Assembly (NCBI GenBank): GCA_964653435.1
Contig: CAZZFA010000041.1
Location: forward strand, 1 to 43,983
Reading direction: 5' to 3'
Origin: CAZMVY01 sp964653435
GTDB taxonomy: Bacteria; Planctomycetota; Phycisphaerae; UBA1845; PWPN01
Length of the DNA: 43,983 nt
Every line of letters starts with the position of its first letter. The first letter of the stretch is position 1. Shown piece after piece: positions 16,421 to 24,910 of the stretch. The notes under the pieces were generated by a model that did no database searches, was not told where the DNA came from, and saw only the letters and a program-made list of their open reading frames with translations. The translations under genes were made by a program, and so were the position numbers.

Positions 16421-17665
16421 TCAACCGTTGAAGCGGCCGACCGCGATGCAGGCGTTATGACCCCCGAAGCCGAACGAGTTGCTCATGGCGTGAGCGATCG
16501 GCATTTCGCGGGCTTGGTTGGGGACGTAGTCCAGGTCGCAATCGGGATCGGGTTCGTCGAGGTTGATGGTCGGGGGGGCGACGCCGTTCCGGATCGCCAG
16601 CACCGTGGCAATCAGCTCCACCCCGCCGCTGGCCCCGAGGAGGTGCCCGATGCAGGACTTTGTACTGCTCACCGCCACTTTGTGAGCGTGTGCATTGAAG
16701 ACCTGCTTGATGGCGCGCGTTTCGGCGATGTCGCCCAGCGGCGTGCTGGTGCCGTGGGCATTGATGTAGTCGATCTGGTCCGGTGAGAGACCGGCGTCCT
16801 TCAGGCAGCGCGCGATCGCAAGGGCGGCGCCCGATCCGTCCTCGCCGGGCTGAGTGATATGCGAGGCGTCGCCGGACATGCCGAAGCCCAGCACCTCGGC
16901 GTAGATCCGCGCGCCGCGTTTGCGGGCGTGTTCGAGTTCCTCGAATATCAGGATGCCGGCGCCCTCGCCCATGACGAAGCCGTCGCGGTTGCGGTCGAAC
17001 GGCCGGCTCGCGCGGGCCGGATCATCGTTTCGCGTGGAGAGGGCGTGCATCGCGCAGAATGCGGAGAGGCCCAGCGGCGTGAGCGCGGCCTCGCTGCCGC
17101 CGGTGAACATGACATCGGCGTCGTTGCGGTGAATCGCGTCGCAGGCGTCGCCCATGGCGTTCGTGGCGGAGGCGCAGGCCGTCGCGACGGCCGTGTTGGG
17201 CCCCTGCGCTCCGAACCGGATGGAGATGTTCGCGCTGGCGGCGTTGAGCATCAGCTTGGGGATCGTGAAGGCGGAGACCTTGCCGGGGCCCTTGTTGAGC
17301 AGGCGGATGTGCTGCTCTTCGAGCTCCATGAGGCCGCCGATGCCGGACCCCACGATGGCCCCGACCCGGCGGGGGTCAAGCGTGTCGAATGCGAGGCCGC
17401 TATCGGCCGCCGCCATCTGCGCCGCCGCGAGTGCGAACTGTGCGAACCGGTCCAGGCGTTTGGCCTGCTTCTTGTCGATGTATCTGTCCGGGTCGAAGTC
17501 GCGGCATTCGCCCCCGAAGCGGGTGTCGAACCCCGTGGCGTCAAAGCGCTGGATCGGTGCAATGGCGCTGCGGCCGGCGAGAAGCCCTTGCCAGAGGGCA
17601 TCCACGCCGTCGCCCAACGGAGAAACGGCACCCATACCGGTGATGACCACGCGTCGCCGATTCAT
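16421..17665 (-). CDS. fabF: Beta-ketoacyl-ACP synthase II
   Basis: This condensing enzyme elongates acyl-ACP with malonyl-ACP in type II fatty acid synthesis. The 414 residues match FabF length, and the Cys-His-His triad is complete: Cys164 (TACASAT), His304 (NAHGTSTPLGD) and His341 (SCIGHLLGASG). It ends with the usual NSFGFGGHNACIAV. The ATG at 17663-17665 gives the standard N-terminus MNRRRVVITGMG. It lies 23 bp after acpP as the last gene of the rpmF-plsX-fab operon. No terminator with a U-tract is seen in the 193 bp after it. Confidence 0.98.
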   Translation of the reverse strand: MNRRRVVITGMGAVSPLGDGVDALWQGLLAGRSAIAPIQRFDATGFDTRFGGECRDFDPDRYIDKKQAKRLDRFAQFALAAAQMAAADSGLAFDTLDPRRVGAIVGSGIGGLMELEEQHIRLLNKGPGKVSAFTIPKLMLNAASANISIRFGAQGPNTAVATACASATNAMGDACDAIHRNDADVMFTGGSEAALTPLGLSAFCAMHALSTRNDDPARASRPFDRNRDGFVMGEGAGILIFEELEHARKRGARIYAEVLGFGMSGDASHITQPGEDGSGAALAIARCLKDAGLSPDQIDYINAHGTSTPLGDIAETRAIKQVFNAHAHKVAVSSTKSCIGHLLGASGGVELIATVLAIRNGVAPPTINLDEPDPDCDLDYVPNQAREMPIAHAMSNSFGFGGHNACIAVGRFNG

Positions 17666-17688
17666 GTAGCCGTTCCGCGCTCCATCCT

Positions 17689-17940
17689 TCAGGACTTGTT
17701 GATGTGCTGCATGATGTAATCGATGGCCTGCCCGACGGTCTTGATCTTCTCGGCTTCTTCGTCGGGGATGCTCATCTCGAACTCGTCCTCGAACTCCATG
17801 ACCAGTTCCACCGTGTCGAGCGAGTCGGCGTTCAGGTCGTTGACGAACGAGGTCTCCCGCGAGATCTCGGCCTTGTCCACGCCCATCTGCTCGCTGACGA
17901 TCGAGAAGACTTTGTCTTCGATTTCCTGAGTCGTCGGCAC
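17689..17940 (-). CDS. acpP: Acyl carrier protein
   Basis: A small acidic helical protein that carries growing acyl chains on a phosphopantetheine arm. The 83 residues include the attachment site LNADSLDTVEL with Ser40. Helix II and the acidic recognition surface VMEFEDEFEMSIPDEEAE are typical. I assign the start to GTG at 17938-17940 rather than the in-frame ATG at 17953-17955. A perfect GGAGG overlaps that ATG and lies 8 bases before the GTG, while nothing suitable precedes the ATG. The product then begins MPTTQEIEDKV, as most ACPs do. It sits between fabG and fabF, the conserved position. Confidence 0.95.
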   Translation of the reverse strand: MPTTQEIEDKVFSIVSEQMGVDKAEISRETSFVNDLNADSLDTVELVMEFEDEFEMSIPDEEAEKIKTVGQAIDYIMQHINKS

Positions 17941-17948
17941 GACACAAT

Positions 17949-17953
17949 CCTCC
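17949..17953 (-). promoter_or_regulatory. Ribosome-binding site that sets the acpP GTG start
   Basis: GGAGG on the minus strand, 8 nt before the GTG at 17940. It overlaps a misleading upstream ATG (17953-17955), which would add five residues. Confidence 0.7.
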
Positions 17954-18063
17954 ATGCTGGAAGAGAAATCCAGTCCCTTCGACCACTGAAATCGGCGTAC
18001 TATACCGCCGGACCGCTCGGGCGCTCAAGATGCCCCCGGCGGCCCGCAAACGCCGCCGGCCGG

Positions 18064-18804
18064 CTACATGTGCAGCCCGCCGTCCACTACGATCACCTGT
18101 CCCGTAACATACCGCGAGGCCGGCCCGGCCAGAAAGGCCACGACCGAGGCAACCTCCTCGGGTTGCCCGAACCGCTGCATCGGAATGAGCGGCCGCACGG
18201 TCTCCTTGACCTTGTCCGGCAGGACGTCCGTCATGTCCGTCGCGATGAACCCGGGCGCCACGGCATTGCACAGGATGTTCCGCTTGGCCAGTTCCTTCGC
18301 CACGGACTTCGTGAAGCCTACCACGCCGGCCTTGCTCGCCGCGTAGTTGGCCTGGCCCGGGTTACCCATCAGGCCCGAGACGCTGGCCATGTTGATGATC
18401 CGCCCGGCGCGGGCCCGCAGCATCGCCTCGGCAATCACCCGCGTGCAGATGAAGATCCCGCGCAGGTTCACCTGGATCACCGCGTCCCACTGTTCCTCGG
18501 TCATGGTGAGCATCAGCGTGTCCCGGGTGATGCCCGCGTTGTTCACGAGAATATCGATGCGGCCGAACTTCTCCAGGGCGGCGTCGCGGAGCTTCTCGAC
18601 CGGTTCTCGCTGCGTCACGTCGGCGAGCTGTGCCATGAACGTGACCCCCTTGGCCTCGACGAGCCGGGCCGTTTCGGCGAGGGCGTCGGCCCGGAGATCC
18701 ACGCCCACGATGTGAGCGCCTTCGTCCGCCAGGGCCAGACAGATGGCCCGGCCGATTCCCCGGGCGGCGCCCGTCACGATGGCGACCTGGTCCTTGAGTG
18801 TCAT
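18064..18804 (-). CDS. fabG: 3-oxoacyl-ACP reductase
   Basis: An NADPH-dependent SDR that reduces 3-oxoacyl-ACP to 3-hydroxyacyl-ACP in FASII. The 246 residues carry TGAARGIG (11-18), NNAG (88-91), Ser141, Tyr154 and Lys158 (YAASK) and end in VTGQVIVVDGGLHM, the FabG signature ending. A strong AAGGAGGAGG precedes the ATG at 18802-18804. The start overlaps the fabD stop by 4 bp (ATGA), which suggests translational coupling. acpP follows after 123 bp. Confidence 0.98.
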   Translation of the reverse strand: MTLKDQVAIVTGAARGIGRAICLALADEGAHIVGVDLRADALAETARLVEAKGVTFMAQLADVTQREPVEKLRDAALEKFGRIDILVNNAGITRDTLMLTMTEEQWDAVIQVNLRGIFICTRVIAEAMLRARAGRIINMASVSGLMGNPGQANYAASKAGVVGFTKSVAKELAKRNILCNAVAPGFIATDMTDVLPDKVKETVRPLIPMQRFGQPEEVASVVAFLAGPASRYVTGQVIVVDGGLHM

Positions 18805-19739
18805 ACGGCCTCCTCCTTGGTCTTGCGAATTCCGGCTGCGTCGCTTACGTTCGCGGCCGAGACGCCCCGGTTGATCCGTCGCATCAGCCCCGTCAGGACG
18901 CGCCCCGGCCCGATCTCCACAAAGCGATCGAACCCGTCCTGGATCAGCCGCTCGATCGAGCGGTGCCATTGTACCGGCTGCACCAGTTGTTGCACCAGAC
19001 GGTCCCGGATCGTCGCCGGATCGCCGTGGGGCTTGCCATCGACGTTGGCGATCACCGGAACGGCGGGCGCCCGGACGTCCACGCGCTCGAGGGCCTCCCG
19101 CAGGCCATCGGCGGCGGACTGCATCAGGGGCGAGTGGAACGCGCCGGCCACCTTGAGCGGCACGGCCCGGCCGCCCTGTTGCTCGATCAGGGCTACGATC
19201 CGATCGCACCCGGCTCTGGTCCCGGAGACCACGATCTGGCCCGGCGCGTTGAAGTTGGCCGGGCGGACCGCTCCGGCCGACGACGCCTCCTGGCAGAGCG
19301 CCTGGACCTTCTGCTCGTCGAGGCCCACGACGCTGACCATGCCGCCGGACTGCGCCAGGGCCGCTTCCTGCATCAGCTGGCCGCGCCGCTGCACGACGCG
19401 CAAGGCGTCTTCAAAGCTCATGGCGCCGGCCAGATGCAGCGCCGTGTATTCGCCCAGACTCAGCCCGGCCATCGCCTCGAACACGCACGCGGCCGGCACG
19501 GCCTCGCGCAGGGCGTGCCAGATGGCCACGCTCGTGGTGAAGATCGCGGGCTGCTGCACGTCGGTCGCCTCGAGGGCCTCCGCGGGGCCGTCGAAGCAGA
19601 CGGACGCCAGATCGATGCCGAGGATTTGGCCGGCGTCGTCAAAGACCTTCCTCGCGACGGGGTGGGCCTCGACGACGTCGCGGCCCATGCCGACGCTCTG
19701 GGATCCCTGTCCCGGAAACAGTGCTGCCTTCTTGCCCAT
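18801..19739 (-). CDS. fabD: Malonyl-CoA:ACP transacylase
   Basis: The enzyme moves malonyl from CoA to ACP for fatty acid elongation. The 312 residues start LFPGQGSQSVGMG and carry the nucleophile elbow AGLSLGEYTA (Ser94; the usual GHSLGE has Leu in place of His) and the catalytic-His segment AGAFHSPLM. The ATG at 19737-19739 overlaps the fabH stop by one base (TGATG), with AAGG in the fabH 3' end serving as its Shine-Dalgarno. It is followed by fabG with a 4-bp overlap, so fabH, fabD and fabG form a tightly coupled block. Confidence 0.97.
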   Translation of the reverse strand: MGKKAALFPGQGSQSVGMGRDVVEAHPVARKVFDDAGQILGIDLASVCFDGPAEALEATDVQQPAIFTTSVAIWHALREAVPAACVFEAMAGLSLGEYTALHLAGAMSFEDALRVVQRRGQLMQEAALAQSGGMVSVVGLDEQKVQALCQEASSAGAVRPANFNAPGQIVVSGTRAGCDRIVALIEQQGGRAVPLKVAGAFHSPLMQSAADGLREALERVDVRAPAVPVIANVDGKPHGDPATIRDRLVQQLVQPVQWHRSIERLIQDGFDRFVEIGPGRVLTGLMRRINRGVSAANVSDAAGIRKTKEEAV

Positions 19740-20731
19740 CAGACCTTGATCAGGGCCGATGCCCACGTGAGTCCCGCGCCAAACGCTACCAGGAGCAACC
19801 ACTGCCCCCGCTTGACCTTTCCATCCCGCAGAACCTCATCCAATGCGACCGGCACCGACGCGCCGGACGTATTCCCGTACCGGTCGATGTTGATGTATAC
19901 CTTTTCCGGCGGGAAGTGCAGCTTCTGCGTGGCCGATTCGATGATCCGCAGGTTCGACTGGTGCGGAATGACCATGGCGATGTCGTCGGGCCCGAGGTTC
20001 TGCGAGGCCATCGCCTGCTCGATCACCTCCTGCATCTTCGTGACGGCAAACTTGTAGACCTCACGGCCGCGCATCTTGAGGAAGTGCATCCGCTCGTCCA
20101 CGGTTCGCCGGCTGGCGGGCTCGCGGGCCCCGCCGCCCGGGCAGCAGATCATCTCCGCGCCGCTGCCGTCTGCGCCCATCTGGCAATGATAGATACCCTG
20201 CCCGTTCTGCTCCGCCGGCCCGATGATCGCGGCGCCGGCGCCGTCACCGAACAGGATGCACGTGCCCCGGTCCTGGTAGTCCGTGAACCGCGACATGCAC
20301 TCCGCGCCGACCACGAGGACGTTGCGATACGTGCCGTGATGCACGAAGTGGGCGGCGTTGATGAGGCCGTAGACGAACCCGCTGCACGCGGCCGAGATGT
20401 CGTAGGCCGGGATGTTCCGCGCGCCGAGCCTGTCCTGCAGGAAGCACGCCGTGGCAGGGAACGGGTATTCCGGCGAGATCGTGGCGAGGAGGATCAGGTC
20501 GATGTCGGAGGCGCGCAGACCTGCATCGTCCAGGGCTTTCCGGGAGGCCTCCAGGGCCAGCGTCAGGGTACTCTGGCCGTCGGCGACGATCCGCCGCTCC
20601 CGGATGCCGGTGCGCGTGACGATCCATTCGTCGGTGGTGTCCAGCGTCCTCTCGAGATCGGCATTGGTCAGGACCCGGTCGGGGACGGCACGGCCGGTGC
20701 CGCGGATGGAGATCGAAAGATAGGTTGTCAT
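19739..20731 (-). CDS. fabH: Beta-ketoacyl-ACP synthase III
   Basis: The enzyme starts FASII by condensing acetyl-CoA (or another primer) with malonyl-ACP. The 330 residues show the full Cys-His-Asn triad: Cys116 (DISAACSGFVYGL), His257 (IPHQSNLRI) and Asn287 (RYGNTSGAS). The N-terminal region TTDEWIVTRTGIRERR is the conserved FabH CoA-binding segment. The ATG at 20729-20731 is 7 bp downstream of the plsX stop. It is tightly coupled to fabD. Confidence 0.98.
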   Translation of the reverse strand: MTTYLSISIRGTGRAVPDRVLTNADLERTLDTTDEWIVTRTGIRERRIVADGQSTLTLALEASRKALDDAGLRASDIDLILLATISPEYPFPATACFLQDRLGARNIPAYDISAACSGFVYGLINAAHFVHHGTYRNVLVVGAECMSRFTDYQDRGTCILFGDGAGAAIIGPAEQNGQGIYHCQMGADGSGAEMICCPGGGAREPASRRTVDERMHFLKMRGREVYKFAVTKMQEVIEQAMASQNLGPDDIAMVIPHQSNLRIIESATQKLHFPPEKVYINIDRYGNTSGASVPVALDEVLRDGKVKRGQWLLLVAFGAGLTWASALIKV

Positions 20732-20738
20732 GCCGCCT

Positions 20739-21731
20739 TCATCGCCCCTTCGCCAGGCCCTCGGCGATCACGGTGTTCAATCGTCGCTCGACGAAGTTCG
20801 AGGCGACCCGGACGGCGTTGCGGATCGCCCGATGATCGCTCCTCCCGTGACAGATGATGCAGATTCCGTCGACCCCCAGGAGGGGCGCCCCGCCGTACTC
20901 GCTGTAATCGTGGCTGCTCCATACTTTCGTCACGACCGGTTTGAACTCCTCGGCCAGGTGCGGCATCGCCGCGGCGATTTCCGCAGAGATGGTCTTGAAC
21001 AGGCCCTCGGCCAGGCCCTCGGTGAGTTTGAGCACGATGTTCCCGACGAAGCCGTCGCAGATGACCACGTCCACGGAGCCGCGAAAGAGGTCGCGCCCTT
21101 CCACATTGCCGATGAAGTTTACCGCCGGCTCCGCGCGAAGAAGCTCGTGGGCCTTTTTCACCACGCTTGTTCCTTTGGCGTCTTCCTCGCCGACGGACAG
21201 GAGGCCGACACGCGGGTTCGCAACGCCCAGCAGCTCGCGGGAGTAGAGCGAGGCCATGATGGCGTACTGGTGCAGGTGTTTGGGCTTGGCGGCGATGTTG
21301 GCGCCGACGTCGCAGACGACCAGCGGTCCGTGGAACGAGGGGATCACCACGGCGATTCCCGGCCGATGGACCCCGCGGATCGGCTGGATCTTGAGCTGGC
21401 ACGCCGCCGCACACGCTCCGGTATTACCGGCGCTGATGACGGCGTCGACGGTCTTTTCGGCCGCCATCGTGGCGAGCCGTACGATCGACGAGTTCTTCTT
21501 CTTGCGGACGGCCTCGACCGGGCTTTCGTCCATCCCGATGACTTCGGTCGTGGGGACGATCTGCACGCGATCCTGCCATCCGGAGAGCTTGTCCAGCTCC
21601 GCGCGAATCGCCCGTTCATCGCCGATCAGAACGAGTTCGCTGCCGTTGGCCGAGGCAAGACCCTCGATAGCGCCGCGCACGATTTCGTGCGGGGCGTGGT
21701 CGCCGCCCATGGCATCGATCCCGATTCGCAT
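20739..21731 (-). CDS. plsX: Phosphate acyltransferase PlsX
   Basis: A peripheral membrane enzyme that makes acyl-phosphate from acyl-ACP for phospholipid synthesis, linking FASII to glycerolipids. The 330 residues begin MRIGIDAMGGDHAP, the family hallmark, and include ISAGNTGA, VCDVGAN, LLSVGEEDAKGT, NFIGNVEGRD, VICDGFVGNIVLK and the late YGGAPLLGVDG. The ATG at 21729-21731 lies 5 bp after the rpmF stop, and its GAGGAG lies in the last rpmF codons. It is the usual neighbour of rpmF and fabH. Confidence 0.97.
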   Translation of the reverse strand: MRIGIDAMGGDHAPHEIVRGAIEGLASANGSELVLIGDERAIRAELDKLSGWQDRVQIVPTTEVIGMDESPVEAVRKKKNSSIVRLATMAAEKTVDAVISAGNTGACAAACQLKIQPIRGVHRPGIAVVIPSFHGPLVVCDVGANIAAKPKHLHQYAIMASLYSRELLGVANPRVGLLSVGEEDAKGTSVVKKAHELLRAEPAVNFIGNVEGRDLFRGSVDVVICDGFVGNIVLKLTEGLAEGLFKTISAEIAAAMPHLAEEFKPVVTKVWSSHDYSEYGGAPLLGVDGICIICHGRSDHRAIRNAVRVASNFVERRLNTVIAEGLAKGR

Positions 21732-21736
21732 CGAGG

Positions 21737-21922
21737 TCAGGACTCCTCGGATTCCGTCGGAAGCGCCACCTTCGCGCTCGCGTAGCCGCAGTTCGAGCAG
21801 GCCGCGTGCGGCCGCTTGGCCTGTCCGCACTTCGGACAGGGCACGAGATTCGGCGCGCGCAACGCGTGATGAGAACGTCGCGTCCGGGAACGTACCTTCG
21901 ATATCTTCCTAATGGGTAGCAC
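21737..21922 (-). CDS. rpmF: 50S ribosomal protein L32
   Basis: A ribosomal protein of 61 residues. The diagnostic core RTRRSHHALRAPNLVPCPKCG is visible, followed by a second CxxC (CSNCGY), forming the zinc-ribbon version of L32. The start is a GTG at 21920-21922 with AGGAG 5 bases before it, giving a product beginning MLPIRKISKVRSRTRRSHH. The usual N-terminal MAVPKRR form is replaced by LPIRKIS, and there is a 12-residue Ser/Glu-rich C-terminal extension. It is the first gene of the fatty acid operon. The DUF177 (YceD) gene that often precedes rpmF is absent here. Confidence 0.93.
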   Translation of the reverse strand: MLPIRKISKVRSRTRRSHHALRAPNLVPCPKCGQAKRPHAACSNCGYASAKVALPTESEES

Positions 21923-22031
21923 GGAAGCTCCTGGCGCCAGCGCAACAGCCAATAACGACGAAACGTTGAGTTCCGGGAGGCACCTCGCGGACGCATTGCG
22001 GCTCCGGCTGAGCCTCCATCGCAAGCCCCAC

Positions 22032-22060
22032 AGGCTAGTTTCCTTCACCGGGCCTGTCAA
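22032..22060 (-). promoter_or_regulatory. Promoter of the rpmF-plsX-fab operon
   Basis: A perfect TTGACA (minus strand, 22055-22060) and TAGCCT (22032-22037) are separated by 17 bp. The start site would be near 22025, leaving a leader of about 100 nt before the rpmF GTG. This is the best sigma-70-type -35 element I see in the window. The remainder of 21923-22276 holds no gene. Confidence 0.65.
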
Positions 22061-22197
22061 GAGGCGCCGTCGGACCGCTCGCCCCCACAGGCCTGGCGGC
22101 CCGGGCCGGGATGGAACGGGTTCCCCCGGGCCGGCTTGCGCGCGGAGTGCCGGCCGCCTCGGACGGAGCGATCGGAAACACGCGGATGTCCCGTGTG

Positions 22198-22235
22198 AAA
22201 AAGGCGACGGGGCGATGCGTTCGCAACGCCCCGTC
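22198..22235 (-). terminator. Rho-independent terminator of the pseudopilin gene
   Basis: On the minus strand a perfect 9-bp stem (GACGGGGCG / CGCCCCGTC; arms 22227-22235 and 22206-22214) with a 12-nt loop is followed by GCC and five T residues. It lies about 40 bp after the pseudopilin stop, closing the sigma-54-driven unit. Confidence 0.8.
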
Positions 22236-22276
22236 ACGATACCAGGGGAAGAGAATCGTTCTGATCGGGCCGCAGG

Positions 22277-23278
22277 TTACGGCACCAGGAACGAGTCGGT
22301 CTGCGCGCCCGGAGGCGACTTCTGCTGACCGAACTGCGACGCCGTCATCTCACTGGGCTTGACATCGATGTATCCCCCACTGTTGTTGTTCGTGACCTGC
22401 TTCGAGGGCGTCCAGATGAAGTCGTCGTCGGCCCCCGCCCGCGGCGTCCTTGACCACTTGGCATGTCCGTCCAGATAAGCCACGTTCTGGCCCTGCTGCC
22501 GGTGGTTTCGAGAGTTTCCTTTCAGCACCAGCGCGGCGTTGTAATTCGGGTTCGGCACGCCGTTGAGCAGGGGCGGCTGAAGCGGGGCGTCCCCGGGGTC
22601 ATCCACGCCGCCGGTCTGGTACTCATACAACCCCTCGTCGACCGCGCCCGGCGTCACTTTGTTGCAGTACGGGTTGCGATCCGCCAGGATGGCCTTGCGG
22701 GGGTCGTTGGTATTCTTGGTGGCGATGCCCATGACGCTCCCGCCGCTCGTGACCTCCACCACGTTGTTCGAGAACGAATAGCTGAAGCGGTCCATCTCCG
22801 TGGGCCGATCGCCGACGTGTCCGCTGAAGTCGAAGACCGGGTTATCGGTGCCCACGCGGAGGGCGTCGGCCTTGTCATACTTGTGATCCACGATACCCAT
22901 GGCGCTCGGGCAGAGATAGATCTTCGGCTGCGTCGACTTGTTCAGCACGAGCGCGAAGTAGCACCGCGAGTTGCTTTCGCACTCGCCGGCGGTCTTGGTC
23001 GGCAGCGTTCGGTTCTTGCCCACACGGGCCACCTGCTTGGTGCCGCCGGTCTGGGTATAGGAGGGCAGGACGCCCTGCTTGCTGTCCTCCGCGTAGGTCA
23101 GGCATGCAAACGCGATGCCCTTGAGGTTCGCCGCGCACGCCGATCGTTTCGCCTGCTCGCGGGCCGCCGCCAACGACGGCAAGAGAATACTGATGAGCAG
23201 GGCGATGATCGCCACGACGACGAGCAACTCGATGAGCGTAAAGCCCACCCGCCCGATCTGTTTTGCTGCACGATTCAT
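22277..23278 (-). CDS. Pseudopilin-like secreted protein (N-terminal methylation motif, DG-box type)
   Basis: A 333-residue protein of the large pseudopilin family expanded in Planctomycetota and relatives. It starts with a type III (prepilin) signal: a short basic leader, the cleavage site G12/F13 and FTLIELLVVVAIIALLISILL with Glu at +5. After the hydrophobic helix come an AREQAKRSACAANLKGI segment and a Cys-containing globular domain. Near the C-terminus NHRQQGQNVAYLDGHAKW is a variant of the H-x9-DG box. It would be processed by a PilD-type peptidase and sit on the outer face of the inner membrane or in a pseudopilus. AAAGGAGG precedes the ATG at 23276-23278. An exact sigma-54 promoter and its own terminator frame the gene, and it lies directly downstream of the two-component regulator gene. 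Confidence 0.9.
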   Translation of the reverse strand: MNRAAKQIGRVGFTLIELLVVVAIIALLISILLPSLAAAREQAKRSACAANLKGIAFACLTYAEDSKQGVLPSYTQTGGTKQVARVGKNRTLPTKTAGECESNSRCYFALVLNKSTQPKIYLCPSAMGIVDHKYDKADALRVGTDNPVFDFSGHVGDRPTEMDRFSYSFSNNVVEVTSGGSVMGIATKNTNDPRKAILADRNPYCNKVTPGAVDEGLYEYQTGGVDDPGDAPLQPPLLNGVPNPNYNAALVLKGNSRNHRQQGQNVAYLDGHAKWSRTPRAGADDDFIWTPSKQVTNNNSGGYIDVKPSEMTASQFGQQKSPPGAQTDSFLVP

Positions 23279-23336
23279 TTTTCAGCCTCCTTTGAGCCGA
23301 CTGGCCATGCCGATGCCATTTCGCGAAGGGTACTCC

Positions 23337-23352
23337 TGCAAGGGGCGTGCCA
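23337..23352 (-). promoter_or_regulatory. Sigma-54 (-24/-12) promoter of the pseudopilin gene
   Basis: The minus strand reads TGGCACGCCCCTTGCA, an exact match to TGGCACG-N4-TTGCW. The invariant GG (23350-23351) and GC (23338-23339) are 10 bp apart, as required. The start site is expected near 23326, about 48 nt before the ATG. The gene upstream encodes a sigma-54 activator. Confidence 0.88.
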
Positions 23353-23403
23353 GGGGTTTACCCCCCATCCTGAGGCGGGCGGGCCGGTCGATGCGGGTTG
23401 TGC

Positions 23404-23438
23404 TGGTGCAAATGAACCAGGGTGGTTGCTATCCACCA
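23404..23438. promoter_or_regulatory. Two TGGT-N8-ACCA dyads, likely activator sites (UAS)
   Basis: Two identical-format palindromes, TGGTgcaaatgaACCA (23404-23419) and TGGTtgctatccACCA (23423-23438), lie 19 bp apart, close to two helical turns. Their centres are near -85 and -104 from the predicted sigma-54 start, the usual range for NtrC-type enhancer sites. The distal one overlaps the stop codon of the response regulator gene. Confidence 0.7.
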
Positions 23439-24859
23439 GATTCCGCCGGGGGGTCGGAGGCAGGCTCGCTGCTGAGGTCGAACTTGCCCATCCTGTATCG
23501 CATTGCTTCCCGCCCGATGGAAAGCAGCCTCGCCGCCGCCGAAACGTTCCCGCCAGTCTGATGAAGCGCCTGCTCGATAACGGCCTTCTCGAGCCGTTCC
23601 AGGTCGATCGGCTGCCCAGCCGCCAGGTTCGCGAGGAGTTGTTCGGCGAGGGTGGCCGGCCGGGCCGGCCGCGAGTCCGCCGACAGCCGCAGGTCGGCCG
23701 GGGTAATCTCGCGCCCCGCGCCGACCAGGGCCGCATGCTCCAGGGCGTTGAGCAGTTCGCGAACGTTGCCCGGCCACGGGTAGCGGCTGATCGCCTCCCG
23801 CGTTTCCTCGGCAAGGCGAAGACCGGGCAGCGAGTACCTGGCGGCCAGCATCGCGCAGAAATGGTCGGCGAGCAGCAGGATATCGCGGCCGCGCTGCCGC
23901 AGGGGGGGCAATTCGATCGTGACCACCTTGAGACGGAAGTACAGGTCCTGCCGGAACCGATGTTCGGCGACGGCCTTCTCGAGATCGCGGTTGGTGGCGG
24001 CGATGACACACAGGCGGACCTCGCGGTCGCGCGTCTCGCCGATCCGGCGGATGGTCTGCGTCTCGATGGCCCGCAGGAGCTTGGGCTGAAGGGGCGGCGG
24101 CATGTCGGCGATTTCGTCGAGCATGAGCGTGCCGCCGTCGGCCGTCTCGAACAGCCCGATCTTGTCCGCCGTCGCGCCGCTGAAGGAGCCGCGTTTGTGG
24201 CCGAACAACTCCGACTCGAAGAGTTCGGCGGGGACGGCCGCGCAGTTTACGGTCACGAACGGTCCCTGCCGCTGCGGCAGGCGCGAGTGCAGGAGGGCGG
24301 CGAGGAGGTCCTTGCCGGTTCCGGTTTCGCCGGTCAGCAGGATGGAGGTCGGGGGCGCTCCGGCGGCTGCGCTCCGCTCGGCAAGCCGGTCGACGAGCCG
24401 TCGGATTTCCTGTATGGCCGGGCACTCGCCGAGGAACTGGATCTGCTTGAGCCGTTGATGCTGGGCCGTCTCAAACTGCTCCAGGCGCCGACGGGCCTGT
24501 AAGGCAGACCACACGCTGCCCACCTTGGCGGTCAGAACATCGAGGTCGATCGGCTTGGTGAGAAACTCCGCCGCCCCGCGTTTCATCGCCTCGACGGCGA
24601 TCTCGACGCTTCCGTACGCCGTAAGCACGACGACTTCGGTCTCCGGCCACTCCGCCTTGATGCTCGAGAGCAGGTCGATACCGCTGACCCCACCCAAACG
24701 GACGTCCAGCAAGACGATCTGCGGCAGGAACTCGCGGCAGGTCGCCAGGACCTTTTCGCCGGCGTAGACCTTCTCCGTAGTGTGCCCGGCGGCGGCCAGG
24801 GCATCGGCCATCGCACCGGCCAAGACGGTCTCATCTTCGACAACCAGGATTCGGGCCAT
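23429..24859 (-). CDS. NtrC-family sigma-54-dependent response regulator
   Basis: A cytoplasmic transcription activator of 476 residues in three parts. The receiver domain (1-120) has phosphoacceptor Asp52 (LLDVRLGG), Thr80 and Lys102. The AAA+ domain (about 140-375) has Walker A GETGTGKD (177-184), the sigma-54 contact loop GSFSGA (224-229, a conservative form of GAFTGA), Walker B GGTLMLDEI (242-250) and RFRQDLYFRL. The C-terminal Fis-type helix-turn-helix is at about 421-460. GAGG 7 bases before the ATG fixes the start. It follows its histidine kinase after 118 bp. The immediate downstream target is probably the pseudopilin gene, which has an exact sigma-54 promoter and twin dyads. Confidence 0.96.
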   Translation of the reverse strand: MARILVVEDETVLAGAMADALAAAGHTTEKVYAGEKVLATCREFLPQIVLLDVRLGGVSGIDLLSSIKAEWPETEVVVLTAYGSVEIAVEAMKRGAAEFLTKPIDLDVLTAKVGSVWSALQARRRLEQFETAQHQRLKQIQFLGECPAIQEIRRLVDRLAERSAAAGAPPTSILLTGETGTGKDLLAALLHSRLPQRQGPFVTVNCAAVPAELFESELFGHKRGSFSGATADKIGLFETADGGTLMLDEIADMPPPLQPKLLRAIETQTIRRIGETRDREVRLCVIAATNRDLEKAVAEHRFRQDLYFRLKVVTIELPPLRQRGRDILLLADHFCAMLAARYSLPGLRLAEETREAISRYPWPGNVRELLNALEHAALVGAGREITPADLRLSADSRPARPATLAEQLLANLAAGQPIDLERLEKAVIEQALHQTGGNVSAAARLLSIGREAMRYRMGKFDLSSEPASDPPAESGG

Positions 24860-24910
24860 GCAGCATCCTCACGGGCATCGACTTCACGTACGCCCGGTGC
24901 CCACCGGCCC

